A stretch of 64,000 nucleotides of DNA from Pseudoroseomonas aestuarii (GCF_042651065.1 NZ_JBHSCH010000008.1:27326-91325), one strand, 5' to 3'. Positions 1 through 8,197 are shown, counted from the first letter of the stretch. The notes: a model not told the origin generated them from the sequence alone. Numbers and translations: made by a program.

Positions 1-1202
1 TCGACGACGAAGCCCGTCGCGATGGTCAGCGCCATCAGCGAGAGGTTGTCGAGCGAGTAGCCCATCACCGCCATGATGCCGAAGGTGCCGACGATGGAGA
101 GCGGCAGCGCCACGGCGGGCACCAGCGTCGCCCGCCCGCTGCCGAGGAAGAGGTAGATCACCCCCACCACCAGCGCGATGGCCAGCACCAGGGTGAGCTG
201 CACCTCATGCACCGAGGCGCGGATCGTCTCCGTGCGGTCGGACACCACCTGGAGGCGGGCGCCGGCGGGGATGGCGGCCTGCAACTCGGGCAGCAGGCGC
301 TGGATGCGCTCCACCGTCTGCACGATGTTGGCGCCGGGCTGGCGCTGCACGTCGATCAGCACGGCGGGGCGGCCGTTGAACCAGGCGCCGTTGCGCTCGT
401 TCTCCAGCGTCTCCACCGCCTCGCCCACGTCGCGCAGCCGCACCGGCGCGTTGCCCTGCCAGGCGATGATGACGTCGGCGAACTCGGCGGCCGAGTTGAT
501 CTGGTCGTTGGCGAGGATGGAGGAGGCCTGGCGCGGCCCGTCCAGCGAGCCCTTCGGGCTGTTCTGGTTGGCGGCGGTGACGGCGGTGCGCACCGTCTCC
601 ATGCTGAGGCCATAGGCCGCCAGCCGGAGCGGATCGACCCGCAGCCGCACGGCGGGGCGCATGTTGCCCTGCACCGTCACGCGCCCCACGCCGCTGGCTT
701 GCGAGAGCTTCTGCGCGATCAGCGTGTCCGCGAGGTCGGAGAGCCGCATGATGGGCAGCGTCTCCGAGGTCAGGGCCAGGGTGATCACCGGCGGGTCGGC
801 CGGGTTCACCTTGGCGTAGACGGGCGGGTAGGGCAGGGAGGAGGGCAGGGTGCCGCGCGCCGCGTCCAGCGCCGCCTGCACGTCCTGCGCCGCCTCGTCG
901 ATGCTCTTATCCAGCCGGAATTGCAGCGTGATGCGGCTGACCCCCGGCCCGCTGACGGAGGACATCACCTGCAGCCCCGCGATCTGCGCGAATTGCCGCT
1001 CCAGCGGCGCGGTGATCAGCACCGCCGCCGTGTCCGGCGAGGCGCCAGGCAGCTGCGTCGTCACCTCGATGGTGGGGAAGTCCACCTCCGGCAGCGAGGA
1101 GACCGGCAGCCGCATGTAGCCGAACAGCCCGGCCAGCAGCACGGCCACCGCCAGCAGCGTGGTGGCGACCGGCCGGGCGATGAAGGGGGCGGCGATGTTC
1201 AT
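1..1202 (-). CDS. RND-family efflux pump inner-membrane subunit (MdtB/MdtC-like), partial
   Basis: The inner-membrane proton/drug antiporter of a tripartite efflux pump. About 400 residues are visible; the gene runs off the left edge. The protein opens MNIAAPFIARPVATTLL, the first membrane helix of hydrophobe/amphiphile RND pumps. A periplasmic porter region with LPEVDFPTIEV and LPGASPD follows, then helices 2 and 3, and the last visible residues (TGFVVD) begin the helix-4 proton-relay motif. LPEVDFPTI is typical of MdtB/MdtC/MuxB-type pumps rather than AcrB. The start overlaps the stop of the upstream adaptor as ATGA, so translation is probably coupled. Substrate cannot be read from this portion, and a second RND subunit may follow outside the window. 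Confidence 0.93.
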   Translation of the reverse strand, partial: MNIAAPFIARPVATTLLAVAVLLAGLFGYMRLPVSSLPEVDFPTIEVTTQLPGASPDTAAVLITAPLERQFAQIAGLQVMSSVSGPGVSRITLQFRLDKSIDEAAQDVQAALDAARGTLPSSLPYPPVYAKVNPADPPVITLALTSETLPIMRLSDLADTLIAQKLSQASGVGRVTVQGNMRPAVRLRVDPLRLAAYGLSMETVRTAVTAANQNSPKGSLDGPRQASSILANDQINSAAEFADVIIAWQGNAPVRLRDVGEAVETLENERNGAWFNGRPAVLIDVQRQPGANIVQTVERIQRLLPELQAAIPAGARLQVVSDRTETIRASVHEVQLTLVLAIALVVGVIYLFLGSGRATLVPAVALPLSIVGTFGIMAVMGYSLDNLSLMALTIATGFVV

Positions 1203-2518
1203 GGCGTGCCGCCGCCATTGGCCGCCTTGCGGCGCGGGCCGCGCTCGGCCCCGGCGGCGGGCGGCGCGGCACCGGCGGGCGCCTCGGCGCTGGCGGGGAC
1301 GATGCGGCTGCCATTGTTCAGCCGCAGCCCGCCGGAGGTCACCACCTGCTCGCCGGGCTTCAGCCCCTCACGCACCACCGCCTCGGCCAGGGTCACGGCG
1401 CCGAGGGCGAGAGGCCGCTGCTCCACCGAGTTGTCGGGCTTCGCGACGAAGGCATAGGGCCCGTTCGGCCCCTGCTGCACCGCCACCAGCGGGATCACGA
1501 TGGCGCCCGGCACCGTCTCGATCGCCAGCCGCAGGCTGACGAAGGCGCCCGGCCAGAGCCGCATGTCGTCGTTCGGGAACACGGCCTTCACCCGCACCGT
1601 GCCGGTGGTGGCCTCGATCTGGTTGTCGATGGCCAGCACCGTGCCGCGCGCCGGCTGCGCCCGCGCCATGGCGGGCGCGGCGGGCGGCGCGCCGGCCCCG
1701 CGCGTGGTGGCCTGGCCGGAGACCGGCTCGGGCAGCGTCTCCACCGTCACCGGCCCTGCCGCCATGGCACGCCGCAGCCGCGCCAGCTCGCCCTGCGGCA
1801 GGGTGAAGCTGACGGCGATCGGCCGCATCTGCGTGATGGTGACGATGCCGGTGGCATCGCCGCTGCTCACCAGGTTGCCCGCGTCCACGCCGCGCAGGCC
1901 GATGCGGCCATCGATCGGCGCGCGGATGGTGGTGTAGTCAAGCTGGGCGCGGGCGGTGTCGATGGCCGCCTGGTCCTGCGCCACCTGCGCCTCGTACATC
2001 GCCACCTGGGCACGCTGCGTGTCCACCTGCTGGCGGGTCACGCCGCTGGCCGAGAGCAGGCCCTGGTAGCGCCGCAGGTCGGCCCGGGCGTTCTCGAGCT
2101 GCGCCTGGTCGTAGGCCTTCTTCGCCTCGGCCTGGGCCAGGGCGGCGGCGTAGGTGCGGTCGTCGATGCGGGCCAGGATCTCGCCGGCCTTCACCTCCTG
2201 CCCCTCCTGGAAGCGCACCTCCATCAGTTGCCCGCTCACCTGGGAGCGGACGGTGATGCTGTTCAGCGCCTGCACCGTGCCCAGCGCGTCGAGCGTCAGC
2301 ACGAGGTCCTTCTGCGCCGCCGCCGCGAGGGTGACGGGGATCGGGATGCCGCCCGCCCCCGGCCCGCGCCGGCCGCCCGGGGATCCGGGCGCGGTCTGGG
2401 CGGCGCTCTGCCCGGCCGGGGCGGCGGCCTCCTGGCGTTGCTTCCAGAGGTAGTAGCCGCCGCCACCCGCCCCGAGGACGAGCAGCAGAAGAAGGAGAAG
2501 GCGGGAGCGGGACATCAT
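1199..2518 (-). CDS. RND efflux periplasmic adaptor (MdtA/HlyD-like membrane fusion protein)
   Basis: The periplasmic adaptor that links the RND pump to the outer-membrane channel. It has 439 residues, with one N-terminal hydrophobic anchor (about residues 4-25). Next comes a beta-barrel/lipoyl half-motif (GQLMEVRFQEGQEVKAG), an alpha-hairpin rich in Ala, Gln and Arg, and the second lipoyl half (LDYTTIRAPIDGRIG). The C-terminal membrane-proximal domain contains GPNGPYAFV and VVTSGGLRLNNG. These match the MdtA/MexA group. It starts 13 nt after the outer-membrane factor and overlaps the RND gene by 4 nt, so the pump genes form one transcription unit. The tail after about residue 405 is Ala/Pro/Gly-rich and probably disordered. 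Confidence 0.93.
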   Translation of the reverse strand: MMSRSRLLLLLLLVLGAGGGGYYLWKQRQEAAAPAGQSAAQTAPGSPGGRRGPGAGGIPIPVTLAAAAQKDLVLTLDALGTVQALNSITVRSQVSGQLMEVRFQEGQEVKAGEILARIDDRTYAAALAQAEAKKAYDQAQLENARADLRRYQGLLSASGVTRQQVDTQRAQVAMYEAQVAQDQAAIDTARAQLDYTTIRAPIDGRIGLRGVDAGNLVSSGDATGIVTITQMRPIAVSFTLPQGELARLRRAMAAGPVTVETLPEPVSGQATTRGAGAPPAAPAMARAQPARGTVLAIDNQIEATTGTVRVKAVFPNDDMRLWPGAFVSLRLAIETVPGAIVIPLVAVQQGPNGPYAFVAKPDNSVEQRPLALGAVTLAEAVVREGLKPGEQVVTSGGLRLNNGSRIVPASAEAPAGAAPPAAGAERGPRRKAANGGGTP

Positions 2519-2531
2519 GCGTTCCAGGGCT

Positions 2532-3938
2532 CTATCGCCAGCCGCCGCCCAGCGCGCGGAACAGCGCGACGGCGGCCTGCAGCCGGGCGAGCCGCGCCTG
2601 CACCAGGCTGACGCGGGTGGAGAACAGGGATTGCTGCGTGTTCAGCAGGGTGATCAGGTTGATGGTGCCGGCGCGCAGCTGCGCCTCGGCGATGCCGAAG
2701 GCGCGCTCGGCGCGCGCATTGGCCTCGGCCCGCAGCGCCTCCTGCGCCGTGGTCTCGCGCAGCGCCACCAGCGCGTCCTCCGTGTCCTGCAAGGCGGCGA
2801 CGATGGCGCGGCGGTACTCGATCAGCAGCTCCTCCGCCTGTGCCTGGCTCAGCGCCACCTGGCCGCGCCGGGCGCCGCCGTCGAAGATGGTCTGCGCCAG
2901 CCCGGCGACGAGGGAGAAGAACTGCGCCTCCGGCCGCAGCAGCGTGCCCAGCGCCGCCGACTGGAAGCCGCCCTGGGCGGAGAGGCTGATGCTGGGCAGC
3001 AGCGCCGCGCGGGCGGCGGCCACATTGGCGTTGGCGGCGGCCAGGCCGGCCTCGGCGGCCAGCACGTCCGGCCGGCGGGCCAGGAGGTCGGCCGGCTGGC
3101 CGGGCGCCGCCTCGGGGATGCGGAGCCGGTCGAAGGCGCCGGCGCCGATGGTGAAGCTCTGCGGCGGCTGGCCGGTCAGCAGGGCCAGGGCGTTGCGGTT
3201 CTGCGCCGCGCTCTGCCGCAGGCCGGGGATGTTGGCCTCCACCTGGGCCACCACCGTCTCCTGCTGCGCGAGGTCGAGCCCCGTGGCCACGCCGAAGTTC
3301 ACCTGCTGGCGGATCACGCCCAGGGTGCGGCGCGCCGCGTCCAGGTTGGCCTCCTGCACGCGCAGCTCCTCCTCGGCGGCGAGGAGGTTGAAATAGGTGT
3401 TGGCCACCGAGGCCTCGGTGGTCAGCAGCACCGTGCCGGCGTCGAAGCGGGTGGCGCGGGCATTCTGCGCGGCGGCCTCGGCGGAGGCGCTGTTGCGGCC
3501 CCAGAAATCGATCTCGTAGCTGGCGGAGAGGGTGGCGTCGTAGCGCGTCGCGTTGCGGTTGCGGGAAAGGCCGGAGGCGGTGCTGCGGGACTGGGTGACG
3601 CCGCTGTCCACCGCCAGCGTCGGCAGCAGGGCGGCGCCGGCGATGCGCAGCTGCGCATCGGCCTGCCGCACCCGCGCGGCGGCGGCGGCGAGGTCGAAAT
3701 TGCCCGCCATCGCCGCCTGCATCAGCGTGTCCAGCGCGGGGGCGTTGAAGCCGCGCCACCATTCCGGCTCCGGCCAGCGCACCGGCGCCGCGGCGGCGGG
3801 GTCGAGGAAGCGGCCGGGCAGGTCGAGGCCGGAGAGCGCCGGCTCCGGCTTCGGGCCGCAGGCGGCCAGCAGGGCCAGCAGCGCCAGGGGGTACCATGCC
3901 GTGGCGCGGCAGGCCTTCCGGCTCAGGGATATCGGCAT
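2532..3938 (-). CDS. NodT-family outer-membrane efflux lipoprotein (TolC/OprM-like)
   Basis: The outer-membrane channel subunit of the tripartite pump. It has 468 residues, usual for the OprM/NodT family. The N-terminus has a signal peptide with lipobox LLAAC (Cys about residue 27), predicting a lipid-anchored channel. Two repeats of the outer-membrane efflux fold are visible, with ARVRQADAQLRIAGAALLPTL and a second Ala/Gln-rich helical half. The family motif ARRPDVLAAEAGLAAANANV is present. The gene lies 2 nt after the Spy-like gene and 13 nt before the adaptor. Another open frame overlaps this whole gene, but only this frame shows the family motifs. Confidence 0.93.
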   Translation of the reverse strand: MPISLSRKACRATAWYPLALLALLAACGPKPEPALSGLDLPGRFLDPAAAAPVRWPEPEWWRGFNAPALDTLMQAAMAGNFDLAAAAARVRQADAQLRIAGAALLPTLAVDSGVTQSRSTASGLSRNRNATRYDATLSASYEIDFWGRNSASAEAAAQNARATRFDAGTVLLTTEASVANTYFNLLAAEEELRVQEANLDAARRTLGVIRQQVNFGVATGLDLAQQETVVAQVEANIPGLRQSAAQNRNALALLTGQPPQSFTIGAGAFDRLRIPEAAPGQPADLLARRPDVLAAEAGLAAANANVAAARAALLPSISLSAQGGFQSAALGTLLRPEAQFFSLVAGLAQTIFDGGARRGQVALSQAQAEELLIEYRRAIVAALQDTEDALVALRETTAQEALRAEANARAERAFGIAEAQLRAGTINLITLLNTQQSLFSTRVSLVQARLARLQAAVALFRALGGGWR

Positions 3939-3940
3939 GG

Positions 3941-4396
3941 TCAGTTCCGCTTCTCCCGGCCGCGCTGCTCATGCGCCGCCATGTCGGCCGCGATCAGCCG
4001 CCGCCCCTCGGGCGAGAGGGCGGCCAGGCCGTTCGCCAGGCTGTCGTCATACTGCACGCTGAACTCCTGCCAGCGCTGGCGCGAGCGGGCCATGGCGGCC
4101 CGCAGCGCCGCGGCGTCGAAGGGCTCGCGCGCCAGGGCCTCGCGCACCGCCGGGCGGCTCTCGCGCAGCGCCTGCAGCAGCGGCTCGTAGCGCGGCCGGC
4201 CGGCCTCCAGCGCCTGGCGGAACAGGGCGCGGTCCGCCTCCGGCAGGGCGCGCTCGATCTGCGCCTGCATGCGGCTGATGCTGGGGCCGCCGCCGCCCGC
4301 CGGGCGGGAGAGCAGCACGCCGCCCAGCACGAGGTTCAGCGCCAGGGAGGCGCCGAGCGCCCCCTTCAGCCAGGGCGACCAGTCGGTGGGTCTCAT
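3941..4396 (-). CDS. Periplasmic Spy/CnrX-like heavy-metal-resistance/sensor protein
   Basis: A 151-residue protein with one N-terminal membrane anchor (about residues 11-30) and an all-helical periplasmic part. The helical part has alternating Arg/Glu/Ala and LSPEGRRLIA near the end, the LTPEQR-like signature of the Spy/CpxP/CnrX 'heavy-metal resistance' fold. In CnrYXH-type systems such a protein senses a periplasmic signal and controls the anti-sigma factor. Its place directly behind an ECF sigma factor and an anti-sigma-like gene fits that role, which is inferred. No His/Met-rich metal site is obvious, so envelope or drug stress is as likely as metal. Its start overlaps the previous stop as ATGA. 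Confidence 0.75.
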   Translation of the reverse strand: MRPTDWSPWLKGALGASLALNLVLGGVLLSRPAGGGGPSISRMQAQIERALPEADRALFRQALEAGRPRYEPLLQALRESRPAVREALAREPFDAAALRAAMARSRQRWQEFSVQYDDSLANGLAALSPEGRRLIAADMAAHEQRGREKRN

Positions 4397-4812
4397 TCAG
4401 GCAGTTCCACCATGGCGAGCAGGGGCGGCGCGCCGAGCCAGGGCTGCGCGGCGGGGCCGGGGGCGAGGTTCAGCCAGAGCAGGCAGGCGGCCAGCGTCAC
4501 CAGCGCGCCGCAGCCGGCGGGCCAGAGCGGGCGCAGCCAGGCCCAGGGGGAAGAGGCACCGGCCGGCTCGGGCGGCGGCGTGGCGGCGGCGGCCTGGGCC
4601 AGCCGCGCGCGCATCCGCGCCAGGGCCTGGGCATCCGGGCCGGGCAGGCTCTCGTCGAGCCGCGCGGCCAGGGCCTCGTCGCGGCGGTGCACGGCCCGGG
4701 CCTCGGCCGATTCCGCCAGCAGCCGCCGCGCCGCCGCGGCCTCGGCGGGCGGCCAGCGCGCGGGGTCGGCCCCGTGGGTGTCGAGCAGCCCGGAAAACGT
4801 CTCGAGGCGCAT
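4393..4812 (-). CDS. Putative anti-sigma factor, single-pass membrane protein
   Basis: A 139-residue protein lying 5 nt after an ECF sigma gene. The N-terminal half is cytoplasmic and helical (ADPARWPPAEAAAARRLLAES), with a charged RRDEALAARLDE segment. One membrane helix lies at about residues 103-121, and a short periplasmic tail follows. This layout is typical of anti-sigma factors co-transcribed with ECF sigma factors in Rhodospirillales, although the sequence lacks a clear zinc-binding HxxxCxxC motif. Function is inferred from position, topology and the Spy/CnrX-like neighbour. Its end overlaps the start of that neighbour by 4 nt. Confidence 0.7.
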   Translation of the reverse strand: MRLETFSGLLDTHGADPARWPPAEAAAARRLLAESAEARAVHRRDEALAARLDESLPGPDAQALARMRARLAQAAAATPPPEPAGASSPWAWLRPLWPAGCGALVTLAACLLWLNLAPGPAAQPWLGAPPLLAMVELPE

Positions 4813-4817
4813 GGGCG

Positions 4818-5468
4818 TCACTCCAGGATGCCGCGCAGCCGGCTGGCGAGCAGGAAGCGCGCGCGGCGCAGCAGCCCCTCCAGGGCGCGGGTGGAGATGG
4901 AAAGGGCCGCGGCGGCCTCCGCCCCGCTCAGCCCCTGGTCGTGCGAGAGGGCGAGGGCGGCCCGCTGGCGGGGCGGCAATTCGCGCAGGGCGGCGCCCAG
5001 CAGGGCCTGCCGCTCGCGCGCGGCCAGCGCCGCCTCCGGGTCGGGCGCCGGGTCGGCGGTCTCGGGGGCGGCGTCCAGCGGCAGGGGGGTGGCGCGGCGG
5101 GCACGGTCGATCGCGGCGTGGCTGGCGATGCTGTACAGCCAAGTGCCCACCTGGCCCCGCGCCGGGTCGAAGCGCGCGGCGTTGCGCCAGGCGCGCAGCA
5201 ATGCCTCCTGCGCCACCTCCTCCGCCTCCGCCGCGCTGCCGGTGATGCGCAGCCCGATGCGGTAGAGCGCCGGCAGGTGGCGGGTGGCGAGCTGGTCGAA
5301 GGCCAGCCGGTCGCCCGCCGCCGCCCAGCCGAGCAGCGCCGCGTCCGCGGCCGCCGCGCGGTCGCGGGCCAGCGGCGGAACCACGCCTGCCTTGGGGGCC
5401 GCGTCGGGGGAGGACCGCTCGGTGATTGGGGCCTCCCAGCCGGCGATGGAGAGAAGGGCGTTCGGCAT
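4818..5468 (-). CDS. ECF-family RNA polymerase sigma factor
   Basis: A 216-residue extracytoplasmic-function sigma factor. Region 2 is clear (FDQLATRHLPALYRIGLRI, then EAEEVAQEALLRAWRNA with the -10-recognition segment and GTWLYSIASHAAID). Region 4 follows (LRELPPRQRAALALSH, then GLSGAEAAAALSISTRALEGLLRRAR, the -35-binding helix-turn-helix). The 40-residue N-terminal extension is low-complexity. It heads a six-gene run that includes an anti-sigma-like protein, a periplasmic sensor and a tripartite RND pump, so the likely job is to switch on its own operon under envelope or drug stress. No promoter could be assigned with confidence in the 90-nt leader. Confidence 0.92.
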   Translation of the reverse strand: MPNALLSIAGWEAPITERSSPDAAPKAGVVPPLARDRAAAADAALLGWAAAGDRLAFDQLATRHLPALYRIGLRITGSAAEAEEVAQEALLRAWRNAARFDPARGQVGTWLYSIASHAAIDRARRATPLPLDAAPETADPAPDPEAALAARERQALLGAALRELPPRQRAALALSHDQGLSGAEAAAALSISTRALEGLLRRARFLLASRLRGILE

Positions 5469-5555
5469 GGGTCTCGCGTCGTGTCCCCCCTGATACGGAC
5501 GGGGCGGCGCGAACCCACGCGGGAGATAGGGAATTTTTTGCGGGCGGACAGACGA

Positions 5556-5591
5556 AAAGAGCCCGGGGGAGTGAATTCCCCCGGGCTCTTT
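5556..5591 (-). terminator. Rho-independent terminator behind the FAH-family gene
   Basis: There is a perfect 15-bp inverted repeat (5556-5570 with 5577-5591) with a 6-nt loop. On the minus strand the stem ends in a T run and lies about 27 nt past the FAH-family stop. It separates that gene from the downstream sigma-factor operon. The stem is almost symmetric in base composition and could also act on the other strand, although no gene ends there. Confidence 0.85.
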
Positions 5592-5617
5592 CCCGTTTCC
5601 GGCCGCCGAGGCGCCGG

Positions 5618-6310
5618 TCAGACGGTCTGGTAGGTGACCTTGATCTCGCCCACGCCCTCGCAGACGCCGTGCAGCGCATCGCCCGGCTTCACGGCGCTGA
5701 CGCCGGAGGGGGTGCCGGTCATCAGCAGGTCGCCCGGCAGCAGCTCCACGTAGCGGGAGAGGTAGGCGATCGATTCCGGTACGGTCCAGATCATCTGGTT
5801 GAGGTCGCCGGTCTGCTGCACCTTGCCGTTCACCGTGACCTCGATCTTGCCCTTCTCCGGGTGGCCGATGCGGGCGGCGGGCACGATCTCGCTGATCGGG
5901 CAGGACTGGTCGAAACCCTTCGACAGCTCCCAGGGGCGGGAGAGCTTCTTGGCCTCGGCCTGGATGTCGCGCCGCGTCATGTCGAGGCCGATGGCATAGC
6001 CATAGACATGGGAGAGGGCGTCCTCCACCGCGATGTCGCGGCCGCCCTTGCCGATGGCCACGACCATCTCGATCTCGTGGTGCAGGTCCTTGGTCTGCAC
6101 CGGGAAGGGCAGGGTGCCGCCGCCCGGCACCACGGCGCTCGCCGGCTTGGCGAAGAAGAAGGGCGGCTCGCGGTCCGGGTCATGGCCCATCTCGCGCGCA
6201 TGGTCGGCGAAGTTGCGGCCGACGCACCAGATGCGGCGGACGGGGAACACGCCCTCCTCGCCCTGGACCGGCACCACGGCCTCCGGCGGCGGCTCGACGA
6301 CGTAGCGCAT
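5618..6310 (-). CDS. Fumarylacetoacetate hydrolase family protein (fumarylpyruvate hydrolase-like)
   Basis: A 230-residue FAH-fold hydrolase or isomerase of the size of fumarylpyruvate hydrolases and YcgM/FAHD1, acting on C-C bonds of 2,4-diketo acids in aromatic catabolism. The core is present: IWCVGRNFADHAREMG, PPFFFAKPASAV, the metal-binding E-x-E in LHHEIEMVV, the Asp in GYAIGLDMTRRD, then KGFDQSCP and GDLLMTGTPSGV near the end. It diverges from a FadR-type regulator across a 129-nt region with a perfect palindrome, and is followed by a terminator. It is therefore probably a single-gene unit controlled by that regulator. The exact substrate cannot be told from sequence. Confidence 0.88.
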   Translation of the reverse strand: MRYVVEPPPEAVVPVQGEEGVFPVRRIWCVGRNFADHAREMGHDPDREPPFFFAKPASAVVPGGGTLPFPVQTKDLHHEIEMVVAIGKGGRDIAVEDALSHVYGYAIGLDMTRRDIQAEAKKLSRPWELSKGFDQSCPISEIVPAARIGHPEKGKIEVTVNGKVQQTGDLNQMIWTVPESIAYLSRYVELLPGDLLMTGTPSGVSAVKPGDALHGVCEGVGEIKVTYQTV

Positions 6311-6330
6311 GGGCGTAACCCTCCTCCTGG

Positions 6331-6350
6331 CGCGCCGCCCTTGCGGCGCG
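6331..6350 (-). other. Short GC-rich hairpin in the FAH-gene leader
   Basis: A perfect 8-bp stem (6331-6338 with 6343-6350) with a 4-nt loop lies 20 nt before the FAH-family start codon and directly next to the operator-like palindrome. It may be part of the operator or a leader hairpin. There is no T run. Confidence 0.4.
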
Positions 6351-6351
6351 A

Positions 6352-6371
6352 AACCAATTCGCCGATTGGTT
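6352..6371. promoter_or_regulatory. Operator-like palindrome between the FAH gene and the FadR-type regulator
   Basis: The sequence AACCAAT-N6-ATTGGTT has perfect 7-bp arms and stands in the divergent region. It is an AT-rich island in very GC-rich DNA. GntR/FadR-type regulators often bind such short palindromes in their own divergent promoter. Assignment to the adjacent regulator is inferred from position. Confidence 0.6.
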
Positions 6372-6439
6372 AGAAGGGTCGGGGCGGCGCGTCAACCGCC
6401 CTTGGTGCGGCCGGGCGCCGTGCCCTAAAGGCAGGGGCC

Positions 6440-7159
6440 ATGCGGAACGAGCGTGACGAGAGCGGTGCGGCGGGGCAGGGCGGCGCGCCGGTGCTGACCC
6501 TGCTGCAGGCCTATCTGGCCAAGGCCAGCCTGCCGGCCAGCGGCCGCCTGCCGCCCGAGCGGGCCCTGGCGCAGGAGCTGGGCGTCTCCCGCGCCGAGCT
6601 GCGCCAGGCGCTGGCGGCGCTGGAGCGGGACGGGCAGCTCTGGCGGCATGTCGGCAAGGGCACCTTCCTGGGATCACGGCCGCTGGCTGCCATCGGCGGG
6701 GTGGCGGAACTGGCGGCGCGGAGCAGCCTGGAGGAGGTGCGGCAGGCCCGGCTGGTGCTGGAGCCGCAACTGGCCGCCCTGGCCGCCCGCCACGCCACCC
6801 CGCGCCAGCACGCCGCGCTGCGCGCCGCGCTGCGCGATGGCTGCGCGCCCGGCCAGTCCTGGCGCGGCTTCGAGGGGCAGGATGCGCGGCTGCACCGCGA
6901 GATCGCCGCCGCGGCCGGCAACCTGGCGCTGCTGCACCTGTTCGACCAGCTCGCCACGCTCCGCCGCACCCTGACCTGGGACCGGCAGCGCCTGCGTCCT
7001 GGCGGCCCGCCGCCCGACCACCCCTCCTTCGCCGAGCACGCCCGCATCGTCGGGGCGATCGTGGAGGGCGATGCCGAGGGCGCGTCGGCGGCGATGGCCG
7101 GGCATGTCGGCCATGTGCACCGGCTGATCGAGGCGGAGCCGCCACGCACGGCGCCTTGA
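6440..7159 (+). CDS. FadR/GntR-family transcriptional regulator
   Basis: A 239-residue regulator with an N-terminal winged helix (SGRLPPERALAQELGVSRAELRQALAALERDG, then WRHVGKGTFLG) and a C-terminal all-helical FCD ligand domain. The FCD region shows LVLEPQLAALAA, the metal/ligand Asp and His positions around RLHREIAAAAGN, and EHARIVGAIVEGDAEGA near the end. It is divergent from the FAH-family gene and probably represses it until an organic-acid ligand binds. The tetronate operon starts 121 nt downstream on the same strand, so control of that operon cannot be excluded. Confidence 0.9.
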   Translation: MRNERDESGAAGQGGAPVLTLLQAYLAKASLPASGRLPPERALAQELGVSRAELRQALAALERDGQLWRHVGKGTFLGSRPLAAIGGVAELAARSSLEEVRQARLVLEPQLAALAARHATPRQHAALRAALRDGCAPGQSWRGFEGQDARLHREIAAAAGNLALLHLFDQLATLRRTLTWDRQRLRPGGPPPDHPSFAEHARIVGAIVEGDAEGASAAMAGHVGHVHRLIEAEPPRTAP

Positions 7160-7204
7160 CGCCAGTGTGTTCGGATTTGTGAAAATTTGGTGGCGGAGCG
7201 ATTT

Positions 7205-7221
7205 ACAGCCCGGAAGGCTGT
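7205..7221. promoter_or_regulatory. Inverted repeat upstream of the tetronate operon
   Basis: ACAGCC-N5-GGCTGT has perfect 6-bp arms and lies 60 nt before the first catabolic gene. It could be an operator for the operon's DeoR-type regulator. No second copy was found in the gap, so the call is weak. Confidence 0.3.
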
Positions 7222-7280
7222 GACTATGAGGGCGGCACCGTACCGGTCATGCACAAGTTTTAACACCGCGAGGTTCCGCC

Positions 7281-8195
7281 ATGCCGCCCAGCAACGCCTA
7301 CCATGTCTGTGTCGTCGGGCTGGGCTCGATGGGGATGGGGGCGGCGCGTTCCTGCCTCGCGGCGGGGCTGCACACCTACGGGGTGGACCTGAACCCGGCC
7401 GCCACCAGCGCGCTGCGCGAGGCGGGTGCCGCCGAGGCCGGCACCAGCGCCCTGCCCTTCGCGGAGAAGCTGGACGCGGTGCTGCTGCTGGTGGTGAACG
7501 CCGCGCAGTGCAAGGCCGTGCTGTTCGGCGAGGACGGGCTGGCGGCGAAGCTGCGCCCGGGCACCGGCGTCATGGTCTCCGCCACCATCTCGGCCGAGGA
7601 CGCGAAGGAGATCGCCGCCGGCCTCACGGCGCATGGCCTGCTGCCGCTCGATGCCCCGGTCTCGGGCGGCGCCGTCAAGGCGGCGGCGGGGCAGATGACG
7701 GTGATGGCCTCCGGCTCCCGCGCCGCCTTCGACCGGCTGCGCCCGGTGCTCGATGCGGTGGCCGGCAAGGTCTACGAGATCGGTGAGGAGATCGGCCTCG
7801 GCGCCACGGTGAAGATCATCCACCAGCTGCTGGCCGGCGTGCACATCGCGGCGGGGGCGGAGGCGATGGCGCTGGCCGCCCGCGCCGGCATCCCGCTCGG
7901 CACCATGTACGAGGTGGTGACCAACGCCGCCGGCAACAGCTGGATGTTCGAGAACCGCATGAAGCACGTGGTCGATGGCGACTACACGGCCAAATCGGCG
8001 GTGGACATCTTCGTCAAGGATCTCGGCCTCGTCACCAAGACGGGGCTGGCGATGAACTTCCCGCTGCCCCTCGCCACCACCGCCTACACCATGTTCGCCA
8101 ACGCCTCCAACGCCGGCTACGGCAAGGAGGACGACGCGGCCGTCATCAAGACCTTCGCCGGCATCCAGCTTCCCGGCGTGAAGGGGGAGAAGTGA
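7281..8195 (+). CDS. ltnD: L-threonate dehydrogenase (3-hydroxyisobutyrate dehydrogenase family)
   Basis: A 304-residue NAD(P)-dependent beta-hydroxyacid dehydrogenase. It has the Rossmann motif GLGSMGMG (13-20), substrate loop DAPVSGG (124-130) and catalytic Lys178 in GATVKIIHQLL. KIIHQLL, in place of the more usual K-x-x-N-N, fits the LtnD group, which oxidises L-threonate to 2-oxo-tetronate. The next genes encode a four-carbon acid-sugar kinase, a DeoR regulator, an erythronate dehydrogenase and a GntP permease, which supports a tetronate role. Its stop lies 2 nt before the ATG of the kinase gene. Confidence 0.88.
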   Translation: MPPSNAYHVCVVGLGSMGMGAARSCLAAGLHTYGVDLNPAATSALREAGAAEAGTSALPFAEKLDAVLLLVVNAAQCKAVLFGEDGLAAKLRPGTGVMVSATISAEDAKEIAAGLTAHGLLPLDAPVSGGAVKAAAGQMTVMASGSRAAFDRLRPVLDAVAGKVYEIGEEIGLGATVKIIHQLLAGVHIAAGAEAMALAARAGIPLGTMYEVVTNAAGNSWMFENRMKHVVDGDYTAKSAVDIFVKDLGLVTKTGLAMNFPLPLATTAYTMFANASNAGYGKEDDAAVIKTFAGIQLPGVKGEK

Positions 8196-8197
8196 GC

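Noticed and set aside
207..1457. A 416-codon open frame on the plus strand over the RND and adaptor genes
   Set aside because: It is rich in Arg/Gly/His without motifs and is the mirror of the GC-rich RND/adaptor genes.
2515..3972. A 485-codon frame on the minus strand overlapping the outer-membrane factor
   Set aside because: It is Arg/Ala/Pro-rich with no motifs, while the other frame carries lipobox and OprM-family signatures.
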